Assembly (NCBI RefSeq): GCF_913778665.1
Contig: NZ_CAJYVQ010000008.1
Location: 62,001 to 126,000 of the forward strand
DNA length: 64,000 nt
DNA from: an uncultured Stenotrophomonas sp.
GTDB taxonomy: Bacteria; Pseudomonadota; Gammaproteobacteria; Xanthomonadales; Xanthomonadaceae
Reading direction: 5' to 3'
Positions within the stretch are counted from its first letter, which is position 1. Each line of letters opens with the position of its first letter. The position numbers were made by a program, and so were the translations under genes. Below the pieces are notes generated by a model that saw nothing but the letters and a program-made list of their open reading frames with translations, ran no database searches and was not told the origin of the DNA. This document shows, piece after piece, positions 54,293-61,706 of this stretch.

Positions 54293-55168
54293 ATGCAGAC
54301 CTCACGATTCGCGCCGATGTTGCCGGCGCTGGCGGTGCTCGGCTCGGTCACTTCGCTGGCCATCGGCACGTCCTACGCAAAACAGTTGTTTCCGCTGATC
54401 GGCGCGCAGGGCACCAGCGCGCTGCGCGTGGGCTTCTCGGCGCTGTTGCTGCTGCTGTTCTGGCGGCCGTGACGCTGGAAGACCAGCCGCCCGGATGCGA
54501 TCACCATTCTGCGCTACGGCCTGACCCTGGGCCTGATGAACCTGCTGTTCTACATGGCGCTGCGCACGATTCCCTTCGGCATTGCGGTGGCCATCGAGTT
54601 CACCGGGCCGTTGACGGTGGCGATGCTGTCGTCGCGGCGGCCGATCGATTTCCTCTGGGTGGGCTGCGCGGCAGCGGGGCTGCTGTTGCTGCTGCCGATC
54701 GGCGGTGGCCCGGCGCTGGATCCTGCGGGCGTGCTGTACGCGTTGGGTGCGGCGGCGTGCTGGGGCCTGTACATCGTGTTCGGCAAGCGCGCCGGCCACC
54801 TGCATGCGGGGCATTCGGTGTCGCTGGGCCTTCTGGCCGCATCACTGGTGGTGGTGCCGGTGGGTGTGGCGCATGCCGGTGCCGCGCTGCTCGATCCGAA
54901 GATCCTGGCGGCCGGCCTGCTGGTGGCGCTGGTGTCCAGTGCGATCCCGATGTCGCTGGAGATGATGGCGCTCAAGCGCCTGCCGAAGGAGACCTTCGGC
55001 ATTCTGATCAGCATGGAACCGGCAGTGGCCGCGCTGTGGGCGATGCTGCTGCTGCACGAGCACCTGCATGGGCTGCAGTGGCTGGCGATCGGATGCACGG
55101 TGCTGGCCTCGGTGGGCAGCACGATGACCGCGCGGCGGTTGAAGGTGCCGGCGGTTCAGGCAGGGTAG
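54293..55168 (+). pseudogene. RhtA-like amino-acid exporter (EamA/DMT), nonsense at codon 60
   Basis: One continuous reading frame of 292 codons would encode a ten-helix EamA-type exporter: LGSVTSLAIGTSYAKQLFPLIGAQG at the start, then LTLGLMNLLFYMALRTIPFGIAVAIEFTGPL and LKRLPKETFGILISMEPAVAALWAMLLLHE. Codon 60, in FWRP*RWKTSR, is TGA (54470-54472). RhtA-type proteins have Trp at this place (PWR), so a single TGG to TGA change explains it. An in-frame ATG at 54536 could start a truncated protein missing two helices. No other lesion is visible, so the event is recent or a sequencing error. Confidence 0.85.
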
Positions 55169-55218
55169 CGCCGGGCCATGCCCGGCAAAGGCATGCCAAC
55201 CCAGGTTGGCACCCACCA
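55165..55218. repeat. SMAG-type monomer on the rhtA-like stop, then palindrome repeat
   Basis: GTAGCGCCGGGCCATGCCCGG (55165-55185) overlaps the stop TAG at 55166-55168. ATGCCAACC-CA-GGTTGGCAC then CCACCA (55193-55218) is a variant of the GTGTCGACC palindrome family. Confidence 0.75.
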
Positions 55219-55225
55219 GGCGCGG

Positions 55226-56005
55226 TCAGCGCAGGGCGTCAGCCGGGACGTCGATCTGCATTGCCAGGGCGAGGTGATCGGAGAACGCGGCCGGTACGGC
55301 TTCCACCGTGCGGGTCTGCAGGCCGCTGCTGACCAGGATGTGGTCGATGGCGCGGTCCGGGCGCCAGCTGGGGAAGGTCGGCACGACGCAACCTGGCGGC
55401 TGCAGCCGGGTCTTCTGGTACAGCACCTGCATTTCCGGGCGCTCGGCCAGGCAGTTGAAATCGCCCATCAATACCGCGTTCGGGTGGTCGGACAGCAACT
55501 CGGCGATGAAGCCCAGCTGCGACATCCGCGAGCCCGCTCCCAGCGACAGATGCGCCACCGCCACCGCCAGGCCATCGGCCCCATCGCCGAACTTGGCCAG
55601 CAGCACGCCGCGGCCGCCGATGCGGCCGGGCAGGGCGTGGTCCTGCACTTCCACCGGTTCCAGCTTGCTCAGCAAGCCGTTGGCGCTGGAGGCGACCCCG
55701 CCCATGCGCCGGTTCGGCTGGTGGCTCCAGTAATTGAAGCCGGCGCGCTGGGCCAGGTAATGGGTCTGGTTGGTGAAGCCCGAGCGCAGGCTGCCCGGGT
55801 CGGCCTCCTGCAGGCCGACGATGTCGTGTTCGCGTGCCAGGCTGGCGATCGCGTCAAGGCTGCTGCGCTTGCGTCCCGCCGGCAGCGCATGTGACCAGCT
55901 GCGGGTCACATAGTCGCTGTAGCGGCGGGTACTCGAGCCGGCCTGGATGTTGGCCGTCAGCAAGCGCAGGGTCCGTGTACGGGGGGAATTCACGGCCGGG
56001 AACAA
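55226..56005 (-). CDS. endonuclease/exonuclease/phosphatase-family hydrolase
   Basis: 259 aa, no signal peptide. The only start near the conserved beginning (RLLTANIQAG) is TTG at 56005, 11 bp after the dsbA-like stop, with AAAGGA close upstream. Catalytic set of the EEP fold: Asn in TANIQ, Glu in GLQEAD, MGDFNCLAE, the DHILVSSGLQ motif and SDHLAL. It may be a phosphodiesterase or sphingomyelinase/DNase-type enzyme; the substrate is not predictable. It is probably co-transcribed with the upstream dsbA-like gene. Confidence 0.85.
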   Translation of the reverse strand: MFPAVNSPRTRTLRLLTANIQAGSSTRRYSDYVTRSWSHALPAGRKRSSLDAIASLAREHDIVGLQEADPGSLRSGFTNQTHYLAQRAGFNYWSHQPNRRMGGVASSANGLLSKLEPVEVQDHALPGRIGGRGVLLAKFGDGADGLAVAVAHLSLGAGSRMSQLGFIAELLSDHPNAVLMGDFNCLAERPEMQVLYQKTRLQPPGCVVPTFPSWRPDRAIDHILVSSGLQTRTVEAVPAAFSDHLALAMQIDVPADALR

Positions 56006-56016
56006 CGTCCTTTGGA

Positions 56017-56850
56017 TCAGTGAGCCTGGGCGGCACCGCGTTCGCGGGCGATCAGGTGGTCGGCAATGCGCAGCATGTCCGGGAAGCTCTTGCCCTTCAC
56101 CAGGTACTTGCCGTTGACGATGATCGACGGCGTGCCACTGATCTGGCTGCGCTGGGCGAACTGCTTGGCCGAGTTGGTCTTGGCGTTCACCGCGAAGCTG
56201 CCCATGGTGGCGGCGAACTGCTTCGGGTCCACGCCGTAGGCGCTGTAGAACTTGGCGATGTCCTCCACCGAGTCACGGCCACGCTCGCCCTTCAGGGTCT
56301 TCTGCGAGTGGATGGCGGCGTACAGCGCTTCGTGGGTCTTCTCCTGCACGCCCAGGGTCTGCGCGGCGTAGAAGGCACGGGCGTAGTCATCCCAGGTGCC
56401 GCCGAACATGGCCGGCACGTAGACGAAGTTCACGTCGCTGGGCAGGCCGGCCTTCCACGGGCCGACCAGCGGCTGGAACGCGGCGCAGGCCGGGCAGACG
56501 TAGCCGAAGATCTCGGTCACTTCGATCTTGCCGGCGGCCGGCTGGAACGGCTGGCCGTTCGGGATCACCTGGTAGTCGGCGCCTTCCACCGGGGCCGGGC
56601 CAGTCAGGGCGGCGGTCGTCGGCGCCGGCGCGGCGGCCGGAGCGGCTTCAGCCGCGGCCTTCTCGCCTTCGGCAGCAGCCGGTGCAGCGCCTTCGGCGCC
56701 CGCGGCAGCCGCCGCCGGTTCGGTGCTGGCCGGCGCAGCGGCCGGTTCGGACGGAGCCGCAGTGGTGTTGGCGGTGCCGTCGTCGGCCTTGCAGGCCGCC
56801 AGGATCGGCAGCAGCGCTGCAAGGGCGAGGGCGGCGAAACGGGTCTTCAT
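56017..56850 (-). CDS. DsbA-like thiol:disulfide oxidoreductase, lipoprotein form
   Basis: 277 aa. Lipobox LAAC puts the lipid on Cys20. An Ala/Pro/Glu-rich tether (~25-85) carries a DsbA domain with active site Cys119-Pro-Ala-Cys122 and cis-Pro loop GTPSII. DsbA introduces disulfides into exported proteins; most DsbAs are soluble with CPHC, so the tether and the CPAC pair are unusual. It lies ~107 bp downstream of a second, soluble DsbA gene on the same strand, a tandem duplication with divergence. Confidence 0.9.
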   Translation of the reverse strand: MKTRFAALALAALLPILAACKADDGTANTTAAPSEPAAAPASTEPAAAAAGAEGAAPAAAEGEKAAAEAAPAAAPAPTTAALTGPAPVEGADYQVIPNGQPFQPAAGKIEVTEIFGYVCPACAAFQPLVGPWKAGLPSDVNFVYVPAMFGGTWDDYARAFYAAQTLGVQEKTHEALYAAIHSQKTLKGERGRDSVEDIAKFYSAYGVDPKQFAATMGSFAVNAKTNSAKQFAQRSQISGTPSIIVNGKYLVKGKSFPDMLRIADHLIARERGAAQAH

Positions 56851-56956
56851 GGAAACGTCTCCAGCATCTGGAAAGGTGGGGCCGGCACCGGAGGCCGGCC
56901 AGAGGGAAATGATGACACGTGGCGGCGACAGCGCCGTGTCGAGGGTGGGTGTTGGT

Positions 56957-57607
56957 TCAGCGGCCGCGGGCGGCGCGGGCTTGGGCGATCAGCGCCGAGG
57001 CGATGCGCAGCTGGTCGTCGAAGCTGTTGCCACGCACCAGGTACTGGCCGTTGATGATGATGGCCGGGGTGCCCGGCACCTTTGTGCGCTGGGCGAAGGC
57101 CCGTGCGGCATCGACCTTTTTCTGTACCGCGTCGCCACGCAGGGCCTGCAGGTAGCGGTCCGGGGTCACCCCGTAGGCCTTGTAGAAGGTGGCGAGCTCA
57201 TCGGCCGAGACGTTCTGCATCGGCAGCGTTCCCTGTTCATGCAGGGCCTTGAACACGGCCGCGTGGCTGCGCTTGGCCACGCCCACCTCGTCGGCGGCGT
57301 AGTAGGCCAGCGCCCAGGCATCCCAGGCACCGCCAAAGGCGGCCGGGACCGGGGTGAAACGCACGTCGGCCGGCAACTTGGCCGCCCAGGCTTCCAGCTG
57401 CGGTTCGAAATGAGCGCAGTGCGGGCAGGTGTAGCCGAAGACTTCAACCACCTCGATCTTGCCGGCCAGCGGCTGGAACGGGCCCGGCTGGGCGATGCGT
57501 TCGTAGTCTTTGCCTTCCACCAGCGGCGCGTTGGCGGGGGCGGCGGCGCTGGCAGCCAGCGGCAGCAGGACCAGCAGGGACAACAGCAGGCGGGAAATCA
57601 ACCTCAT
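56957..57607 (-). CDS. dsbA: periplasmic thiol:disulfide interchange protein DsbA
   Basis: 216 aa from the ATG at 57607, giving a normal signal peptide (~1-22). Classical active site Cys61-Pro-His-Cys64 in FGYTCPHCAHF and the cis-Pro loop GTPAIIING are present. Standard DsbA length. It sits between the cytochrome c4 gene and the lipoprotein paralog, all on the minus strand. The engB/cytochrome c4/dsbA neighbourhood is a familiar gammaproteobacterial arrangement. Confidence 0.94.
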   Translation of the reverse strand: MRLISRLLLSLLVLLPLAASAAAPANAPLVEGKDYERIAQPGPFQPLAGKIEVVEVFGYTCPHCAHFEPQLEAWAAKLPADVRFTPVPAAFGGAWDAWALAYYAADEVGVAKRSHAAVFKALHEQGTLPMQNVSADELATFYKAYGVTPDRYLQALRGDAVQKKVDAARAFAQRTKVPGTPAIIINGQYLVRGNSFDDQLRIASALIAQARAARGR

Positions 57608-57712
57608 CGACACGCATCTCCGTTGAAAAAACAACGCCGGCGCAGTCGCCGGCGTGAAGGAAACATACCGCAGCCGCGGGCCGTCGTCGCGGCCCGGGCC
57701 GACCAGTGGTGG

Positions 57713-58513
57713 TCAGGGGGCGGCAGCCGGTTGTACCGGCGTGGCCGCAACGGCGACGTCGTCGGCCTTGTTGTGCAGGCCCTGCAGGTAGCTCGACAGC
57801 GCCTGTACTTCCTGCTCGCTCAGCTTCTGCGCGACGCTGGCCATGATCTGGAAGTGGGTCTTGTCGGTCTCATGGGTCTGACCGGCCTGGTACTCCTGCA
57901 GGCGGCGCGCGACATAGCTGGCGTGCTGACCGCCGATGTGCGGATAGGCCGGCCCCGGATTGCCCGCGCCGCTGGGCCCGTGGCAGGCCATGCAGGCGGG
58001 CAGGCCGCGCTTGGCATCGCCGCCGCGGTACAGCTGCTGGCCGATCTCGTAGAACTTCATGCCCTTGTAGGGGCCGTCGGCGACCGCCGTATCGTCGGCG
58101 ATGCCGGCCGTGGCCTTCTGCGTGGCGAAGAACGCGCCGATGTCGCGCATGTCCTGCGGGGTAAGGTTCTGCACGAACGGCACCATTGCCACGGCGGCGC
58201 CGGAGCTGCGCTGGCCGTTGGCGATCAGGGCCATCTGCTGGGCCACGTAGCGCTCGCTCTGGCCGGCGATGGACGGGTACATCTCGACCGTGGAGTTGCC
58301 GTCGGCGCCATGGCAGGCCGCGCAGGCCGAGGCCTTGGCCTGCCCAGCCTTGGCATCGCCCCAGTGGGTCTTGCTGAAGTCCACCTCCAATGAGGCGGTG
58401 TTGATCGGCCCGTTGTCGGGCAGCGGGGTCAACGTGGTCTGCGCGAACGCAGCAGCGGCAACGACAACAGCAGTGGCAAGGGCGGATACGGCAAGAACGC
58501 GAGCGTGGCGCAT
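57713..58513 (-). CDS. di-heme cytochrome c4
   Basis: 266 aa from the ATG at 58513; signal peptide ends AAAFA (~24). Two heme sites, CAACH (64-68) and CMACH (174-178), lie in two homologous halves, each with Gly-x-Ala/Pro patterns and distal Met ligand regions. Cytochrome c4 passes electrons from the bc1 complex to terminal oxidases. The Ala/Val/Pro-rich tail after ~250 is unusual but plausible. It is divergent from engB. Confidence 0.93.
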   Translation of the reverse strand: MRHARVLAVSALATAVVVAAAAFAQTTLTPLPDNGPINTASLEVDFSKTHWGDAKAGQAKASACAACHGADGNSTVEMYPSIAGQSERYVAQQMALIANGQRSSGAAVAMVPFVQNLTPQDMRDIGAFFATQKATAGIADDTAVADGPYKGMKFYEIGQQLYRGGDAKRGLPACMACHGPSGAGNPGPAYPHIGGQHASYVARRLQEYQAGQTHETDKTHFQIMASVAQKLSEQEVQALSSYLQGLHNKADDVAVAATPVQPAAAP

Positions 58514-58669
58514 GCTAAAGCTCCGTATGGACCGGGCCGGGCGGTGGCCGCCGGCATCGCCTGGATTATCAACGGCGTTTCCGCGCACGGTCAACGCAGC
58601 AGTGCAGCAAAATGCCCGCAGCGGCTGCCGGAACGGGCGCGCGGCGCCGCAACATGCGATCCTAGGCAC

Positions 58670-59272
58670 ATGTCATTGCTCATCGAACGCGCCCGTTACC
58701 ACCTCTCGGCCCACAACGTGCGGCAGCTGCCGCCCGATGAAGGCGCCGAAGTGGCCTTCGCCGGCCGCTCCAACGCCGGCAAGTCCAGTGCGCTCAACGC
58801 GCTGACCCGCCAGAATTCGCTGGCCCGTGTCTCCAAGACTCCGGGCCGTACCCAGCAGCTGGTGTTCTTCCAGATCACCCCGGACGCGCATCTGGTCGAC
58901 CTGCCCGGTTATGGCTACGCCAAGGTGCCGCTGGACCTGCAGGCCCACTGGCAGGCCTTCATCGACCGCTATTTCCGCACCCGCGAGGCCCTGAAGGGGC
59001 TGGTAGTGGTGATGGACATCCGCCATCCGTTGAAGGACTACGACCGGCAGATGCTGTCCTACGCCGTACAGCGCGGCATGCCGGCGCATGCGTTGCTGAC
59101 CAAGGCCGACAAGCTCAGCCGCAGCCAGCAGATGCAGACCCTGCAGAAGGTGCGCAAGGAACTGCATTCGGCCTACGGCGACAGCGTCAGCGTCCAGGTG
59201 TTCTCCGGCGAGGACCGCACCGGCGTGGACGAAGCCCGCGGCGTGATCGGCGGCTGGCTGGGTCTGGCGTAA
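58670..59272 (+). CDS. engB: ribosome-biogenesis GTPase EngB/YsxC
   Basis: 200 aa, TRAFAC GTPase needed for 50S assembly. G1 GRSNAGKSS (32-40), G3 DLPG (77-80) and G4 TKAD (144-147) are present, plus the family KTPGRTQ switch I. The ATG at 58670 gives the usual family start. It is divergent from cytochrome c4. Confidence 0.95.
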   Translation: MSLLIERARYHLSAHNVRQLPPDEGAEVAFAGRSNAGKSSALNALTRQNSLARVSKTPGRTQQLVFFQITPDAHLVDLPGYGYAKVPLDLQAHWQAFIDRYFRTREALKGLVVVMDIRHPLKDYDRQMLSYAVQRGMPAHALLTKADKLSRSQQMQTLQKVRKELHSAYGDSVSVQVFSGEDRTGVDEARGVIGGWLGLA

Positions 59273-59326
59273 GGCGTCTCCGGTCGCCCGCCTGGCAGCC
59301 GGGCGCTACCCCTCTGCGGCCGCGCA

Positions 59327-59344
59327 GTAGCGGCCGCTGGCCGG
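59327..59344. repeat. GTAG-type monomer
   Basis: GTAGCGGCCGCTGGCCGG, the plus-strand form of the CCGGCCAGCGGCC monomers at 43676 and 63941. It lies between the converging engB and MBL genes. Confidence 0.6.
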
Positions 59345-59369
59345 CAACGACACCATGCCCGGCGACATT

Positions 59370-60344
59370 TCATTTCAACGGCGAATACTCCGCCGGCACC
59401 CACGCATAGGCCTCGCCTTCGCTGCGCAGATGGCCCAGGCCGGGGAACGGCAGGTGCGCACCGGCCACCCACCAACCCTCGGCGGTTGCCCGCTGCAGCA
59501 CGCTGCGACGGCTGGCGGTGGCCGCCTTGCGGTCCGAATCCGCCTCAAATGCCGCCTCGGGGTGCGCAAACTGCACCGCATGGAAATGCAGGACGTCGCC
59601 CCACACCAGCAACGACTGGCCCTGGCTGTCGAACCGATAGGAGACGTGGCCGGGGGTATGGCCGTGGGTATCCATCGCCACGGCGCCGCCGGGCAAGGCA
59701 TCGCCGGGGCGGAAGGTGCGCAGATGACCGCTGGCCCGATACGGCGCCACCGCATTGCGCGCCAACGGGAAAGCGAAGCGTACGCCCTGCGGCGCGCCGG
59801 CCTCGCTGGTGGGATCGAGCCAGTAGTCGGCATCGGCCTTGGACAGCCACACGGTGGCGTTGGGGTAGGCCGGCTTGCCCTGGGCGTCGAGCACGCCGCA
59901 CAGGTGGTCCGGATGGGCATGGGTGAGCAGCACGTCGTCCACCTCGGACGGGTCCACGCCGGCGGCACGCAGGTTGCCCAGCACCTGGCCCAGGCCGGGG
60001 CCGAAGCACTGCGCGGTGCCGGTATCGACCAGGGTCAGGTGGTTGCCCTGGCGCACCAGGAAGGCGTTGACGGCGGTCTGCAGCCCCTTCCTGTCCTCCG
60101 GTACGTAGCGGCCGTCGAGCAGGCGGCTGACCAGGGTGGGGGACACATCGACCACTTCCTGCCGGCCCAGCGCGACCACGCCATCGAACAGGGCAGTGAC
60201 CTGCAGGGCGCCAATGTGCTGGTGGTAGACACCGGGCACCTGCTGGGTGGGGGCGGGCGAGGTGGCTTCGGCCAGTGCGGCCAAGGGCAGGGAGGACAAG
60301 GCCAGCAGCAGGGTGGAGCGCAGCGGCAGGTGACGCAGGGTCAT
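59370..60344 (-). CDS. exported MBL-fold metallo-hydrolase
   Basis: 324 aa from the ATG at 60344; signal peptide ends AALAE (~25). Metal sites: THAHPDHLCG (HxHxDH, 142-147), GHTPGH (His233) and LLVWGDVLH (Asp250). The sequence is of the methyl-parathion-hydrolase/quorum-lactonase-like branch rather than a beta-lactamase, with no L1-type features. Substrate unknown; a lactone or phosphotriester is only a family-based guess. Confidence 0.88.
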   Translation of the reverse strand: MTLRHLPLRSTLLLALSSLPLAALAEATSPAPTQQVPGVYHQHIGALQVTALFDGVVALGRQEVVDVSPTLVSRLLDGRYVPEDRKGLQTAVNAFLVRQGNHLTLVDTGTAQCFGPGLGQVLGNLRAAGVDPSEVDDVLLTHAHPDHLCGVLDAQGKPAYPNATVWLSKADADYWLDPTSEAGAPQGVRFAFPLARNAVAPYRASGHLRTFRPGDALPGGAVAMDTHGHTPGHVSYRFDSQGQSLLVWGDVLHFHAVQFAHPEAAFEADSDRKAATASRRSVLQRATAEGWWVAGAHLPFPGLGHLRSEGEAYAWVPAEYSPLK

Positions 60345-60448
60345 GGCGGTTCTCGGTGGATGACGGGGGTTCCGTTGGCCTAGCGTGCCGTGGCCGGCGT
60401 GCGCACGGCGCTCAAACCACTGCGCGGAATGCTCAGAGAGGGGGGGGC

Positions 60449-60540
60449 TGCAGGGCTGCGCCCTCACCCATGGGGGCTTGGCCGCGGCATTCATGCCGCG
60501 GACACTCCCGCGACCGGACCCATCCCGCCTTCGACAGATC
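60449..60540 (-). repeat. nested-hairpin element, truncated copy B (minus orientation)
   Basis: Read on the minus strand: TGTCGAAGGCGGG, one outer arm (GATGGGTCCGG...), inner hairpin CCGCGGCAT-GA-ATGCCGCGG (60482-60501), AAGCCCCCATGG, then GGGCGCAGCCCTGC (hairpin at 60450-60464). The opposite outer arm is missing, so this copy is a half element facing copy C. Confidence 0.65.
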
Positions 60541-60565
60541 TCCGCGATCTGTCGGAACAGCTCGT

Positions 60566-60606
60566 GGGGTCAGATCCGTTTTCCTACGGGAAACGGATCT
60601 GACCCC
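60566..60606. repeat. GGGGTCAGATCC hairpin repeat (copy 2)
   Basis: GGGGTCAGATCCGTTT pairs perfectly with AAACGGATCTGACCCC (16 bp), inner bases TTCC/GGGA extend it. It is a better preserved version of 16193-16230, and again lies just before a GTGTCGACC palindrome. Confidence 0.8.
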
Positions 60607-60633
60607 CGGAATTTCATTCGATATCTGAGAGAT

Positions 60634-60659
60634 GTGTCGACCAAGGTCGACACCTACCA
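60634..60659. repeat. GTGTCGACC palindrome repeat with CTACCA tail (copy 3)
   Basis: GTGTCGACCAAGGTCGACAC, a perfect palindrome apart from the central AA, followed by CTACCA. Confidence 0.8.
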
Positions 60660-60681
60660 ACAGCCGCCGGAATCTGTCAAA

Positions 60682-60872
60682 GGCGGGGCGGTGTGGGTGG
60701 GCAGGACCGTTGGCGCCATGGATGGCGCCATCGAGCCCCCATGGATGGCTTCACGGCGTGTCCTGCCCACCCACACCGCCCCGCCATCCCGCGGAATGCA
60801 CGCTGTTGCTGTTGCTGTTGCTGTTGCTCCGGCTCTTGCACTCGCTTCGGCGGGTGCAGGGCGCAGCCCTGC
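60682..60872. repeat. nested-hairpin intergenic element (copy C)
   Basis: Outer arms at 60682-60707 and 60760-60785 pair perfectly over 26 bp. Inside is the perfect hairpin TGGCGCCAT-GG-ATGGCGCCA (60711-60730), then AGCCCCCATGG. After the arms come GCGGAATGCACGC, a GTTGCT simple repeat (60802-60828) and the hairpin GCAGGGC-GCA-GCCCTGC (60856-60872). The order is identical to copy A at 16345-16525, but the middle of the stems differs in sequence. The whole gap 60345-60881 holds copies B and C and the two small palindromes, and no supported gene. Confidence 0.8.
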
Positions 60873-60881
60873 CGAACCCCC

Positions 60882-61706
60882 TCAGATGTCTGTGGGAGCC
60901 AGTCCGTACTGCTCGGCGAAGCGCTTGCTGAAACTCGCCGTAGACCGGTAGCCCGCGCGTGCTGCGACAGTCTTCAGCGGCAGGTCGGTGGTGTACAGCA
61001 GCTGCATGCCATGTGCCAGGCGCGCCTCGGTCAGCAGTTGGCGCAGGCTGGTGGCCTCGGCGGCGAGGCGACGGCGCAGGGTCGCGCCGCTCAGCGCGAA
61101 CTGTTCTTCCACATCGCGCGATTGCCAGTCCCGTGCCGGCTCGGCGGCGATGCGGTCGCGGATCAGTTCGCCCAGGCTCGGTGCGTGTGGCAACAGCAGG
61201 TTGCCGTGGCCTTGGCGGCACAAGGTCAGCACCAGCGTGGCCAGTGCCAGCCGCGCTTCACTGTAGCGGCCGTCCTGCAGCGACTGCCGCCACTGGCGCA
61301 GCACGGTGCCATGTTCGGCCAGTGGCAGCCGTGCCATCGCAAGGCCGGCGCTGGGCAGTTCCTCGCTCCACAGCGTGCGTGCAGCGGCCAGTACTTCGGC
61401 ACACAGCGGCACGATCGCGCTGAGGTAACGGCCGCTGCGCGGATCAGGGCGGTTGACCACATCGATGCGGCAGCGCTGGGTCAGCAGCAGGATGTCGCCG
61501 GGCACGAATTCCAGTGATTGGTGCGCGGTGCGCACCTGCTTGCGGCCTTCCAGCAGGATCGCGAACTGCGGTTGCGGAATTTCCACCGAGCTGGCGCCAT
61601 GCTCGCGGCGTGCGGTGATGCAGGCATAGCCTTCGGCGCGTTCGCAGCCGGCCAGGCTGGCCATTTCAGCCAGCAGCGCGGAGGCGGGCGGCAGCATGAC
61701 GGTCAT
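60882..61706 (-). CDS. AraC-family regulator
   Basis: 274 aa. The N-terminal sensory domain has AraC-N type features (ACITARREHGASSVEIPQPQFAILLEGRK, FVPGDILLLTQ). The C-terminal double HTH is LRQLLTEARLAHGMQLLYTTDLPLKTVAARAGYRSTASFSKRFAEQYG. The ATG at 61706 overlaps the end of the VIT gene by 4 bp, so they are co-translated. The Tyr-Arg-Ser-Thr-Ala-Ser-Phe region in the second HTH is standard. Target and effector are unknown. Confidence 0.88.
   Translation of the reverse strand: MTVMLPPASALLAEMASLAGCERAEGYACITARREHGASSVEIPQPQFAILLEGRKQVRTAHQSLEFVPGDILLLTQRCRIDVVNRPDPRSGRYLSAIVPLCAEVLAAARTLWSEELPSAGLAMARLPLAEHGTVLRQWRQSLQDGRYSEARLALATLVLTLCRQGHGNLLLPHAPSLGELIRDRIAAEPARDWQSRDVEEQFALSGATLRRRLAAEATSLRQLLTEARLAHGMQLLYTTDLPLKTVAARAGYRSTASFSKRFAEQYGLAPTDI

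Noticed and set aside
59370..60344. L1-type metallo-beta-lactamase, expected in Stenotrophomonas
   Set aside because: It has the HxHxDH fold motif but sequence layout of the parathion-hydrolase/lactonase branch, and lacks L1 hallmarks.
60801..60829. GTTGCT tandem repeat as a phase-variable coding repeat
   Set aside because: It lies outside any supported gene and is a regular part of the nested-hairpin element, also seen degenerate at 16471-16500.
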